This document shows, piece after piece, positions 9,434 to 17,398 of a stretch of 54,257 nt of DNA; position 1 is the first letter of the stretch; each line of letters begins with the position of its first letter. The notes below the pieces were generated by a model. The model was given only the letters and a program-made list of their open reading frames with translations. It had not been told where the DNA came from and made no database searches. The position numbers were made by a program, and so were the translations under genes. This DNA is from Nostoc sp. NMS2 (lineage in GTDB: Bacteria > Cyanobacteriota > Cyanobacteriia > Cyanobacteriales > Nostocaceae), in the NCBI RefSeq assembly GCF_017115105.1, contig NZ_JABXKH010000037.1:1-54257 (forward strand), in the 5' to 3' direction.

Positions 9434-9751
9434 ATGACTAACAAAGAATTATTAATCCAAGAAATAGAAACGTTACCGCCGGAGTTGCTAATAGAAGCGC
9501 TCGATTTGATCCGTTCTATTAAGGTTAACTATACAAACAAAGAGTTGAAACCAGGTAAGCTTGAACCTATCCCTTTAAGCGATTCTACAGAAACGTCTAG
9601 CGTTCAAGAGCAACTTACATATCGTCCTGCTTCGGGACGCTCCATCCTTCGACACGCTGGCACTTGGGAAGGTGACGACTTTGAAGAATGCCTTCAAGCA
9701 GTATATGCTACCCGTGGTCAAGCTAAATTTGATGACGAAAACCTATTTTAA
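9434..9751 (+). CDS. Putative antitoxin of a VapBC-type pair
   Basis: 105 residues, ATG start. The amino part (TNKELLIQEIETLPPELLIE, then ALDLIRSIK) resembles DUF2281-type antitoxins. The carboxyl part is a flexible toxin-binding-like tail with RSILRHAGTWEGDDFEECL, a motif common in cyanobacterial antitoxins. It sits 2 bp before a PIN toxin gene, the usual antitoxin-first order. It should neutralise that toxin and repress its own promoter. Confidence 0.75.
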   Translation: MTNKELLIQEIETLPPELLIEALDLIRSIKVNYTNKELKPGKLEPIPLSDSTETSSVQEQLTYRPASGRSILRHAGTWEGDDFEECLQAVYATRGQAKFDDENLF

Positions 9752-9753
9752 TA

Positions 9754-10197
9754 ATGTATTTACTTGATACAAATCATTGTAGTGCCATTATTTTAGGCGA
9801 ACCAAATGTTATTCGTCGTGTGAATGAAGTTGGAGAAAATAATATTGCCACTTGTGTAATTGTCCAGGGTGAATTGACATTCATGATGGAAAAATCCCAA
9901 CGCAAGGAAAATAATTTGGTTCGCTTGACAGAATTTTTAGAAGATATTCGTATCTACCATATAACAGAGCAAACAGCAACAGTTTACGGTCAAATTAAGG
10001 CAGCTTTATTCAATCAATTTGCACCCAAAGATAAAAATAAGTGGCGAAAAACTAAAATTGTTGATTTGGGTTTTGATGAAAATGACATTTGGATAGCTGC
10101 TATTGCACTGCAAAATCATTTAACTGTCGTTTCCAGTGATAGTGACTTTTTGCGAATTCAACAGGTGAAAACCTTTTCGCTGGAATCTTGGGTTTGA
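9754..10197 (+). CDS. vapC: PIN-domain toxin (VapC family)
   Basis: 147 residues, one full PIN domain, expected to be a Mg-dependent ribonuclease. The acidic residues of the active site are present: Asp in YLLDTNHCS (N-terminus), Glu in VQGELTF, Asp in ENDIWIAAIAL and Asp in VVSSDSDF near the C-terminus. It starts two bases after the antitoxin gene, so the two are translated together. This pair looks intact, unlike the second pair at 21.4-22.2 kb. Confidence 0.85.
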   Translation: MYLLDTNHCSAIILGEPNVIRRVNEVGENNIATCVIVQGELTFMMEKSQRKENNLVRLTEFLEDIRIYHITEQTATVYGQIKAALFNQFAPKDKNKWRKTKIVDLGFDENDIWIAAIALQNHLTVVSSDSDFLRIQQVKTFSLESWV

Positions 10198-10397
10198 TTT
10201 GCAGCATAGAGCTACCTATCGTTCAGCTTGACAGAAATTTGGGAACAAGCACATTTCTCCTAAAAAAATAGCTTGATTAAAATATACTTCACCCGTTTTC
10301 CCAAATTGCTGAATACAATGCCGAAGTTTATCCATAAACAAAAATCGCTTTTTTAAGCTGGAAAAGTAGCACGTTTTGACACTGCATAAGGAAAATA
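10198..10397. other. Short gene-free stretch
   Basis: Between the toxin gene and the MITE at 10398 I see no credible gene. A minus-strand frame here has no recognisable motif and runs into the repeat. Confidence 0.4.
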
Positions 10398-10545
10398 TAG
10401 CGGTTCTCGAATGGAAGCAATACATTTTGACCTCTCTCCAAACCTCTCTCTTTTTAGGAGAGAGGCTTTGAATCTTACTCCCCAACACTAGTAGGGAAGG
10501 GGCTACTCTTGTTAAGTCTGTATTGGACTCAAGCGAGAACCGCTA
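10398..10545. mobile_element. 148-bp MITE with TA target duplication
   Basis: Perfect 12-bp inverted ends (TAGCGGTTCTCG on the left, CGAGAACCGCTA on the right) are flanked by TA at 10396-10397 and 10546-10547. The core contains a GGAGAGAGGCTTTGAATC-type repeat also seen in related form near 39870 and 40315. Non-coding. The TA duplication suggests mobilisation by an IS630-type transposase. Confidence 0.7.
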
Positions 10546-10573
10546 TAAGCAATGCCCCATGCCATTTTTTTGG

Positions 10574-11113
10574 TCAATCTTCGTCATCGAAATTGCTTTC
10601 CCAGTTAACAGCGTCGTTGTAACCGTCATTAGCGCGATATACGTCTGTGTTTATGCGACGATTTTCTTGCCTGAGCATTTCTCGTTCTCGCAACGTTAGT
10701 GGTGGTTGTTCATTGCTTGGCAAGCGATCGCTATTTCGCCTCGTGGGTTTTGGGCGGGTGAAGTTTCTCCAAGCAGCTTTCGCGCCAACAAAGATGCTGC
10801 GTGTACCTACTTGCAGATTTTGAGCCTGAATTCTTGCACTATCGAGACTTTGATCGACTTGTTTAGCTACTTGACTGGCACTTTTTACACCTTCACTAAC
10901 ATCATCAGTTAAGTCAGTTATTTCCAAACCAGTCACGCGGATAGCTTCTAGAGTGGGTGGTAACTCTCGTGAGAGTGTATCAAATAGCTTTTCTGCACTG
11001 CGAGCAGCGCGTGCTAACTCCTGCAAAGCCGGTATTGCCGCCACTAAAACCGCAGTCAAGCTTGTGGCGACTAAAAGTAAGGAGAGTCCCAACCAAAACA
11101 GGGGGTCAATCAC
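10574..11113 (-). CDS. DUF948-like membrane-anchored helical protein
   Basis: 179 residues, GTG start. One N-terminal membrane segment (about 5-28) is followed by long amphipathic helices (30-115) with Ser/Asp/Gln-rich spacing, then a disordered charged tail that is very acidic at the end (SNFDDED). This resembles DUF948 proteins found beside YtxH proteins. It lies 11 bp after the YtxH gene on the same strand, so the two form an operon. A role in envelope structure or stress is an inference. Confidence 0.7.
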   Translation of the reverse strand: MIDPLFWLGLSLLLVATSLTAVLVAAIPALQELARAARSAEKLFDTLSRELPPTLEAIRVTGLEITDLTDDVSEGVKSASQVAKQVDQSLDSARIQAQNLQVGTRSIFVGAKAAWRNFTRPKPTRRNSDRLPSNEQPPLTLREREMLRQENRRINTDVYRANDGYNDAVNWESNFDDED

Positions 11114-11124
11114 GGTAATGTCAT

Positions 11125-11475
11125 TTATGAGCGTTCTAATTGCTGGGGAAGATAATCTGAGTCTTCAACAGATGTTTGCCGCTTTAAGATTTGGCTTTCT
11201 TTTTGACTGGCATCTACACCTGCTGCGATCGCTTCCCGTAATCGATCTAAAGTCTCATCCCAGTTTCTTAGTGCGTTGGCAGAGAGACGATCTGCTTGGA
11301 TTTGCACACTAGTTGATAAATCTTCTGCCAATTCTGGGAGAGCATTGGCAGATTTCTTCAAAATTTTACGTGTTTCGCGCCCTGTACGTGGAGCCACGAG
11401 CAAACCAGTTAAAGCACCGATAGTAGCTCCCAGCATCAAACCGCCAAAAAATACTCCAGAACGGTTATTAGACAT
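11125..11475 (-). CDS. YtxH-domain protein
   Basis: 116 residues. The N-terminus has the YtxH pattern: a Gly-rich hydrophobic segment (FFGGLMLGATIGALTGLLVA) followed by PRTGRETRKILKK. The rest is an amphipathic helix. YtxH proteins are small, often stress-related membrane proteins without a defined biochemical role. It is first gene of a two-gene operon with the DUF948-like gene downstream. Confidence 0.8.
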   Translation of the reverse strand: MSNNRSGVFFGGLMLGATIGALTGLLVAPRTGRETRKILKKSANALPELAEDLSTSVQIQADRLSANALRNWDETLDRLREAIAAGVDASQKESQILKRQTSVEDSDYLPQQLERS

Positions 11476-11712
11476 GTTGTTGTTTCTCTCCTTACACCTA
11501 TTTTAGGTGGGTTTTCTCTCCTTGCAAGGATCACCGATTTTATTCGGTTAATCTATACTGACAAAATATCAGCCAAAAATGTTGCTTTTATTCATTAAAT
11601 ATTAAAACCATTAATTACTTATTATTCAAAACTCCCTACGTCCCTATCCCACTGTATCTTTGCGCCCCTGTGTCAGCCCTAATTATAAATATTCATCTGA
11701 ACTTGACATAAC

Positions 11713-12048
11713 TCATTTTGCAACAGTTCTTTTCCCGGATATTAACTCTAGCCTCCGAAAATAACGCTGCCAGATTTGCTGTCCTTGCAAAAGTAGACTG
11801 ATAATTTGTCGCACTTGTTGGATTTGTATTTTTAGCACTTGATTTTTCTGCCGTAAGTTATAAATATTCTCCTGGCTGAGATAAATATTTTCGGGTGCTT
11901 TATTTAATACTGCATGAGTAAAACTTTCATAAACAGTTAACCTATCTGCTATGTATGCTAGCTGCTGCTTGAGTTGCCACACTCGCCAAGCCACATAGAG
12001 TAGTACCAACGAAATAAGGGTATTAACGAGGATAACTAAAATTACCAT
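11713..12048 (-). CDS. Small single-span membrane protein with coiled coil
   Basis: 111 residues: an N-terminal membrane segment (about 2-22), then a heptad-like helix around 23-40 and another at about 65-95 (NLRQKNQVLKIQIQQVRQII), ending in a basic tail. I do not recognise the family. The same-strand YtxH gene starts 238 bp downstream of its stop, too far to claim an operon. Probably a real gene, as cyanobacteria carry many such proteins. Confidence 0.6.
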   Translation of the reverse strand: MVILVILVNTLISLVLLYVAWRVWQLKQQLAYIADRLTVYESFTHAVLNKAPENIYLSQENIYNLRQKNQVLKIQIQQVRQIISLLLQGQQIWQRYFRRLELISGKRTVAK

Positions 12049-12674
12049 TGTTTATCTTCACCAATATCAGCTTTGAGGAATTGTTCTATATACTTGACTA
12101 CGAATTTTAGATTTTAGATTTTTTGGGCATGAACCAAAAAATCGCCAATTCACCAATTTTGTAACAACTATATGCCCACACCTCGCAAAACCACAGCTAC
12201 AATTGCCTTAGATTCACGACTCGGTTTGCGAAATCAACCCGTATGCTCAATAAGCTCCAGCGTTACTACGTTTCACTCCTTAACCTGATAATTCTAGTCA
12301 ATTTGCGACCTTTACGGCATCTAAGCACAATGGCATAGCCCCTTCAACATACTGTGAGATAACTACACTCCTTATTGGAGGCTCCTCAGCATCGCTTTTA
12401 TTATTGTGCTATTACCTCTACCAGTTTTCCAGTCTGTCGCGTGAAGTTCACTAACATTTTGCCTGCAAAACCTCACCAGTGCTTCAATTTGCTGGATGTG
12501 CGATGGGTAAAAGGAAAGAGTCTATTAATTCCTCTTCCCTTATACAATTTTCCTAGCCGATGGCTTGTCCCTCTTCCCTTAACCTTTAACATCTTCCTTG
12601 TTGAAGGCTTCTCCCTGGTATTTCACTAATTCGTTACTAAATAATGATTACTTTTTCTCTATATCCAGTAGAAG
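12049..12674. other. Gene-free region upstream of the metal-binding protein gene
   Basis: About 625 bases without a convincing gene. A 38-codon frame begins at 12172 (MPTPRKTTATIALDSRLG) and stops at once; a longer frame at 12375 has no codon bias or motif. Short TTTAGATTTTAGATT repeats lie near 12105. It may include remains of an old gene, but none can be named. Confidence 0.4.
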
Positions 12675-12680
12675 GTGAGG

Positions 12681-13673
12681 ATGTCAAAAAAATTACCATT
12701 AACTAATTCCTTCCGAGCCATTTTTGTTGCTTTGACAATTGGATTTGTTGGATGTGGAAATCAAGCTGCAAGAACTGCATTCACTCAAACTACCACCCCG
12801 GTAAATGAGAATCTTCCTCAAGTTGTAGCAACAACAAGTGTACTATGTGACTTAACCAGGCAAGTTGCCGGGAATACAGTTAACCTCACCTGCTTAATTG
12901 ACCCTAGTGCCGATCCTCATGTTTATAAACCAAAGCCGGAAGATCGTAGAGCCATTGAGCAAGCTAATCTTATTCTCTATAGTGGCTATAATTTAGAACC
13001 AAATTTGATCAAATTAATTAAAGTGACTAAAAACACTGCACCGAAAATAGCCGTTGGGCAACTTGCGGTATCTAAGCCACAAAAATTTCAGAAAGACGGC
13101 AAAATTTTAATTAATCCTCATCTTTGGCACAATCCCAAGAATGCTATCAGAATGGTGGAAGTAATTAATAATAATCTGAGAAAATTAGAATCTAGTGATG
13201 CAGAAACTTATAACAGCAATACCAAAAAAATCAAAAATGAACTTACTCAACTAGATAGTTGGATTAAGTCAAGAATTACGAGTATTCCTGCCAAAGAACG
13301 TAAGTTAGTTACAACCTCTAATGCACTGAGTTATTACGCCAAAGCATACAGTATTCCATTAGCAGGGGGATTACAAGGTATTAGTAATGACGAAAACTTG
13401 ACAGCTATACGAGTGAAAAATGTGGTTGCAAATATTAAACGAACTCAAGTCTCAACAATTTTTTCTGACGCGGCAATTAACGATAATTCACTTCAATCTG
13501 TAGCAAGAGTTGCTGAAGTGAAAATTTCGGATAGAAAGTTATACGTTGAGGGACTTGGTGAACCAGGAAGCGAGGCAGACACTTATCAGAAAATGATGAT
13601 CGCCAATACACGCACAATTGTAGAAGGGTTAGGAGGGACGTATTTAATGTTTCAAGCGAAAGCTGCTAATTAG
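12681..13673 (+). CDS. ZnuA/MntC-type metal-binding lipoprotein (orphan)
   Basis: 330 residues from the ATG at 12681, which has AAGG five bases upstream; a GTG six bases earlier is also possible. A lipoprotein signal ends at GFVGCG. The cluster A-I metal-binding fold is clear: VVATTSVLCDLTRQVAGN, the His loop SADPHVYKPKPED, the second His in NPHLWHNPKNA, and the end EADTYQKMMIANTRTIVEGL. By alignment from memory, the Glu ligand of the TSEG motif reads Ser (TTSNALSYY) and the final Asp reads Glu (YVEGLGEPG). No permease or ATPase gene is nearby, so it may serve a distant transporter or have changed role. Confidence 0.85.
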   Translation: MSKKLPLTNSFRAIFVALTIGFVGCGNQAARTAFTQTTTPVNENLPQVVATTSVLCDLTRQVAGNTVNLTCLIDPSADPHVYKPKPEDRRAIEQANLILYSGYNLEPNLIKLIKVTKNTAPKIAVGQLAVSKPQKFQKDGKILINPHLWHNPKNAIRMVEVINNNLRKLESSDAETYNSNTKKIKNELTQLDSWIKSRITSIPAKERKLVTTSNALSYYAKAYSIPLAGGLQGISNDENLTAIRVKNVVANIKRTQVSTIFSDAAINDNSLQSVARVAEVKISDRKLYVEGLGEPGSEADTYQKMMIANTRTIVEGLGGTYLMFQAKAAN

Positions 13674-13696
13674 TTAGAATTTTGATTGATGAATCT

Positions 13697-13738
13697 GATA
13701 AACCGAAGTTTTTTAGGTTACAACAAATTCGGTTTATC
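13697..13738. terminator. Possible terminator hairpin after the metal-binding protein
   Basis: An 11-bp perfect stem (GATAAACCGAA at 13697-13707, complement at 13728-13738) lies 24 bp after the stop codon. The loop is long and contains a T run, so termination is plausible but not certain. A second 10-bp stem (AAATCAGTAG / CTACTGATTT) lies near 13866-13898. Confidence 0.4.
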
Positions 13739-13965
13739 GAGGAAGGCAGTTCAAGACAGAGGAAAACTGCACTCTATCAAGTACCGCGACCAGACGGGTT
13801 TTGGGTTTAAGACAAGAACACTGTTGCGTCAGCTTCCCGCTTTCTTACGAGAGTTCAGGGCTGCTAAATCAGTAGAAGCCGAATCCCCTACTGATTTACT
13901 CCAACTGAGCCTCCTGCCTCCTGTCTCCTTCAACAGTCTCTTTTTTGAAATTGAAAAGATGAATG

Positions 13966-14499
13966 CTATTTATCTTTTAATCTGATATCAATAACAGTTG
14001 CATTGAAGTTGTAGTTAAAGCCTTCCAATTCAAATGGCATTCCAATTTTAACTTTACTGTTACCTAGAACGGGACCATTGTCAGTAACCTGAGCTTTACC
14101 GTCTAGAGTCAAAAGCAAATCTGTACTAAAATTGTTGCTTTTTGGATCTTGTAATTCTTTTACACTGCCATCAGGTTGGAAAACATTGATTGTTCTAGGT
14201 AGCTGTTGAATGGATTTAATTTCAATTTGCCCATAAGGTTGATTACGGATAATTACATTAGTTTTACCGCCTTTTTTTAATCCGTTGTTAAATAATTGTT
14301 CAGGGTCACGGACATTCAAACCACGAACTACTAAGTCTACTTCTATAGGTATTGTTTTTGCCCCAACTTGGGCAACAGAACCAGAAGTTCCAGGAAAGAC
14401 AAAGATGCCGAATATCACTAGCAGAATTACCAGTGCAGCACCTAAATCTAAGAGGTTGATTTTGCCGAACAAGCGACCTTTTGAATCTAAAATAGCCAT
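13966..14499 (-). CDS. DUF4330-domain membrane-anchored protein
   Basis: 177 residues from the ATG at 14499; an upstream in-frame start would add 43 residues with no sign of conservation. A basic N-terminus (MAILDSKGRLFGKINLLDLG) is followed by one membrane segment (about 20-40). The remaining part (about 55-175) is an extracytoplasmic beta-rich domain with VDLVVRGLNVRDPEQLFN, typical of DUF4330. The function of the family is unknown. Confidence 0.8.
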   Translation of the reverse strand: MAILDSKGRLFGKINLLDLGAALVILLVIFGIFVFPGTSGSVAQVGAKTIPIEVDLVVRGLNVRDPEQLFNNGLKKGGKTNVIIRNQPYGQIEIKSIQQLPRTINVFQPDGSVKELQDPKSNNFSTDLLLTLDGKAQVTDNGPVLGNSKVKIGMPFELEGFNYNFNATVIDIRLKDK

Positions 14500-14897
14500 A
14501 AAAAATTTTCCGAGGTAATAGCGAAGTAATTGATTGTAGCAAGAAGGCTTTCGATGAAAACGGCAATTTTTCCTATTTGGTAATAACTCAAAGCGGCTGG
14601 GCGTTGCAGTTATGCGACAGTTTATCACGAGTTTTGTAAGTTCGCTGCCACCCCAGCGAACTCTGAAACTTTTGCCTGTTCAGACTGACGCATCCAGAAA
14701 GAAAGTAATATCTAGTGTTTAAGCCTATCTCTAGAGGGAATCTCTAGCCCTCCAAAATTCGGTAGATTTGCGTAATGATTAGCTGTATCACAACTCATTT
14801 GCGTTTGAGTTAAGAATGCAACTTAGAATCCTCTAAATCCGTCTCATAATTTGTCCGATTATTTTATGTCCTCCCAAAACAATATTCAGAGCTTATT
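14500..14897. other. Intergenic region between divergent genes
   Basis: About 400 bases between the DUF4330 gene and the M48 protease gene. It must carry two divergent promoters. I see no RNA gene, repeat or recognisable regulatory site. Confidence 0.4.
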
Positions 14898-15758
14898 ATG
14901 TTCAATTGGAAAGTTTTTGTTGCAAATTATCGGGTGTGGCGGCGTAGCTGGTTTTATCCTTTAATTTCAGTGGTAGTTGCCCTGAGTCTGTGCCTGAGTA
15001 CACCCGTACCTGGAAGAGCTTTAGATTTCTTGCCTCTTCTACTCCAAGGAGTTCAGGCATTTCAGCTTTCTAATATATCCCCTAACCAAGAAGTTGATCT
15101 TGGTAAGCAGATTAATCAGGAATTAGTTGGCAGTCAAGTCAAACTTTACCGGAATTCTGAAGTTAATCGCTATGTAGAACAAATTGGTCGGCGTTTAGCA
15201 GCTAATAGCGATCGCCCCAATCTTCCTTATACCTTTCAGGTAGTTGACGATGACAGTATTAATGCTTTTGCTACCTTGGGTGGTTATGTCTATGTTCATA
15301 CGGGTTTGCTGAAAACCGCAGACAATGAAGCGGAACTAGCAGGGGTACTCGCCCATGAAATTGGTCACATTGGCGGGAAACACGTAGTCAAACAGATGCA
15401 ACAAAAAGCGCTCGAAAGTGGTCTATTAACAGCAGCAGGCTTAGATCGGAGTACGGCGGTGCAAATTGGTGTCCAGTTAGCGCGAGACTTGCCCCGCAGT
15501 CGTAAAAATGAATTTGAGGCCGATCAAAGAGGACTACGAACTTTGACACGCACTGGTTACGCCCAGTCTGCAATGGTGTCGTTTATGAAAAAGCTGCTTG
15601 GAAAGGGTTCTGCACCAACATTTTTAAGTACGCACCCCGGAACGAGCGATCGCATTGATGCCCTTAGACGCGCGATTAACTCTCAACCTAGTAATGGAAA
15701 TTATGGGTTGGATAATGCTAGTTATAAAGCTAATATTCGACCATTAGTAAGGTCTTGA
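14898..15758 (+). CDS. Secreted M48-family zinc metalloprotease
   Basis: 286 residues. A signal peptide or anchor lies at about 18-42. The peptidase domain has the zinc motif HEIGH in LAGVLAHEIGHIGGKHV (about residues 151-167) and a downstream zinc Glu in RKNEFEADQRGLRTLTRTGY; SVVxxPG-like STHPGTSDRIDAL lies near the end. M48B enzymes of this size (BepA/LoiP-like) cleave misfolded envelope proteins. The stop codon is followed directly by the GGGCATTGGGAATTGGG repeat. Confidence 0.88.
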   Translation: MFNWKVFVANYRVWRRSWFYPLISVVVALSLCLSTPVPGRALDFLPLLLQGVQAFQLSNISPNQEVDLGKQINQELVGSQVKLYRNSEVNRYVEQIGRRLAANSDRPNLPYTFQVVDDDSINAFATLGGYVYVHTGLLKTADNEAELAGVLAHEIGHIGGKHVVKQMQQKALESGLLTAAGLDRSTAVQIGVQLARDLPRSRKNEFEADQRGLRTLTRTGYAQSAMVSFMKKLLGKGSAPTFLSTHPGTSDRIDALRRAINSQPSNGNYGLDNASYKANIRPLVRS

Positions 15759-15903
15759 GGGCATTGGGAATTGGGCACTTGTACTGAGCGAAGTCGAAGT
15801 ATTGGGAATTGGGAATTGGGCATTGCTTATTCCACTTGTCTCCCTCATCTCCCGGTTGGTGAGCGAAGTCGAACCACATCTCCCTCACTCCCCCTCTGCC
15901 TCA
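15759..15903. repeat. Nostoc-type repeat cluster
   Basis: GGGAATT/GGGCATT heptamers are followed by two copies of the 12-mer GAGCGAAGTCGA (15786-15797 and 15861-15872), the second within GGTTGGTGAGCGAAGTCGAA. The cluster fills the gap between the convergent protease and phosphatase genes. Confidence 0.7.
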
Positions 15904-15916
15904 TCTCGAATATTAT

Positions 15917-16672
15917 TCAATTCTTATTGCGACGATCAACTTTGATTTTGGCTGGATTGACGGTAACTACAACCTCTTCTAAGGGCAGGGCACGGATATA
16001 GTTTTTAAAAATGTTAACTTGATAAACCATGTTATTCGTGACATCCAGTCCAGTCAACCAGCCACTCCGAGGATGATAAGCGCCAGTATCTATGTCTAGC
16101 CATCCCTGTCCTTGTGCCAATTTACCGGGAGAAACACCAGGCAGAGTAAAAGTAATGGTGTGACCGATGATAATCAGCTTATCTGGAAAGTAGGGTTTTT
16201 CGATGCTGTGAAATTCCTCTCGTATCCAGCACAGTTGATCGGCAGTTTGTTCTGTCACCGATTTGGAAGGGTCAACACCAGCATGAGTTAACCAAATATC
16301 CCCCAAGTCGAGATATGTAGGCAAACTCTTGAACCAATCCAGATGGTCATCGGGGATTGAAGCCTCGTGGTAACTGGCTACAGTAGCTTGTCCCCCACTG
16401 TACAACCACGCTTGCATCGTCGGGGAGGAAGTTCTTTCATTGGTCAGAATGTTTAATAACATCTGCTCATGATTTCCCAGCAAACATGGGTAGTTATGTC
16501 GCTTGACAAAATTAACTACTTGTGAACTATGAGGCCCGCGATCGATTAAGTCTCCCAAAAAATAGATTTGATCGTCTGACGTGGGAGCGATCGCCTCCAA
16601 CAATGTCATCAAACCTTCATAGTGACCATGCACATCCCCAATTACAATTCGTCTGGGGCTAATTTCGCTCAT
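15917..16672 (-). CDS. PPP-family metallophosphoesterase (Ser/Thr phosphatase-like)
   Basis: 251 residues with all metal motifs of PPP phosphatases near the N-terminus: GDVHGHYEG (about 13-21), FLGDLIDRGPHS (38-49), LLGNHEQM (64-71), LTHAGVDPS (about 121-129) and IIGHTIT (about 171). Such bacterial enzymes dephosphorylate Ser/Thr/Tyr residues or small phosphoesters using two metal ions. Substrate unknown. No signal peptide, so cytoplasmic. It converges with the M48 protease gene. Confidence 0.87.
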   Translation of the reverse strand: MSEISPRRIVIGDVHGHYEGLMTLLEAIAPTSDDQIYFLGDLIDRGPHSSQVVNFVKRHNYPCLLGNHEQMLLNILTNERTSSPTMQAWLYSGGQATVASYHEASIPDDHLDWFKSLPTYLDLGDIWLTHAGVDPSKSVTEQTADQLCWIREEFHSIEKPYFPDKLIIIGHTITFTLPGVSPGKLAQGQGWLDIDTGAYHPRSGWLTGLDVTNNMVYQVNIFKNYIRALPLEEVVVTVNPAKIKVDRRNKN

Positions 16673-16923
16673 TTTCTCTTAGCTTCAATAGTTTGGCTAA
16701 TACTTCTGCTACAGTTTAAGCTGTCTGGTTTCCGTAATGGAAGGTAAAAATACTGAACTAAGTTTTATTTTAATTTAATTATTATTCCAGAAATAAATAT
16801 TATTAATGATGAACATAGAGTAATATTCACAGTTCTTACTGCTAAGAAAGAAAATTAGCAAATTTCACTGGCGTTAGCTTAAAATCTAAGCTGTTGCTGT
16901 ATTTCTAACTTTTTGCCTCAACA

Positions 16924-17208
16924 ATGTCTAAGGATTTTTCTACTGAGATTAGTTCGCGCATCTGCAAGCACATGAATGACGATCATGCTGATGCCATAGT
17001 TCTTTATGCTAAAGCTTTTGGTGGTGTTACAGATGCGATCGCAGCACAAATGCTGTCAATTGATGCACAAGGTATGGATTTGACAGCGCAAGTCAATGGT
17101 GAAGCTGTGCCAGTTCGCATTCAGTTTGATCGTGTTTTAGCGGATGCAGAAGATGCCCATCAAACTCTCATTGCGATGGTGAAGCAGGCGCGGATGAAGG
17201 CAAAGTAG
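16924..17208 (+). CDS. DUF2470-domain protein
   Basis: 94 residues, one DUF2470 domain: the opening ICKHMNDDHADAIVLYAKAFGG is the family signature, and its His residues correspond to the haem-contacting region in HugZ/HutZ-type proteins. In cyanobacteria it often stands alone, as here. The biochemical role is not established. The stop is 23 bp before a CAATACGG MITE. Confidence 0.85.
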   Translation: MSKDFSTEISSRICKHMNDDHADAIVLYAKAFGGVTDAIAAQMLSIDAQGMDLTAQVNGEAVPVRIQFDRVLADAEDAHQTLIAMVKQARMKAK

Positions 17209-17231
17209 AAATTGGGAAGTCCCTAAAGACC

Positions 17232-17365
17232 CAATACGGTTCGGTTAAGCCAAGAGATGCCATAAATCGCCGTCAAGACGAAGGATTGATTATTGTAGAG
17301 ACGGCGATTTACCGCGTCTTTGTGATTTAGAATTTTCATCAAAAAACCCTAACCGAACCGTATTG
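17232..17365. mobile_element. MITE of the CAATACGG family, copy 2
   Basis: 134 bp; ends match CAATACGGTTCGGTTAAG with few changes. An exact 10-bp duplication CCTAAAGACC flanks it at 17222-17231 and 17366-17375. The core holds a degenerate copy of the GTAGAGACGCGATT palindrome (about 17295-17325), which also occurs in moeA and near 30145. It lies between convergent genes. Confidence 0.8.
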
Positions 17366-17398
17366 CCTAAAGACCGCAATTGCGCTTCATGTTAGCTA

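Noticed and set aside
10216..10488. 90-codon frame on the minus strand
   Set aside because: It runs through the MITE at 10398 and has no protein-like features.
12172..12288. Short frame MPTPRKTTATIAL as a transposase start
   Set aside because: Only the first seven residues resemble REP-associated transposases; too little to call.
12375..12629. 84-codon open frame
   Set aside because: No motif, poor codon pattern and no ribosome site; treated as non-coding.
13686..13985. 99-codon open frame after the metal-binding protein gene
   Set aside because: It overlaps a hairpin and ends in CTCCTGCCTCCTGTC-type repeat. A faint likeness to an IS605-type end was too weak to claim.
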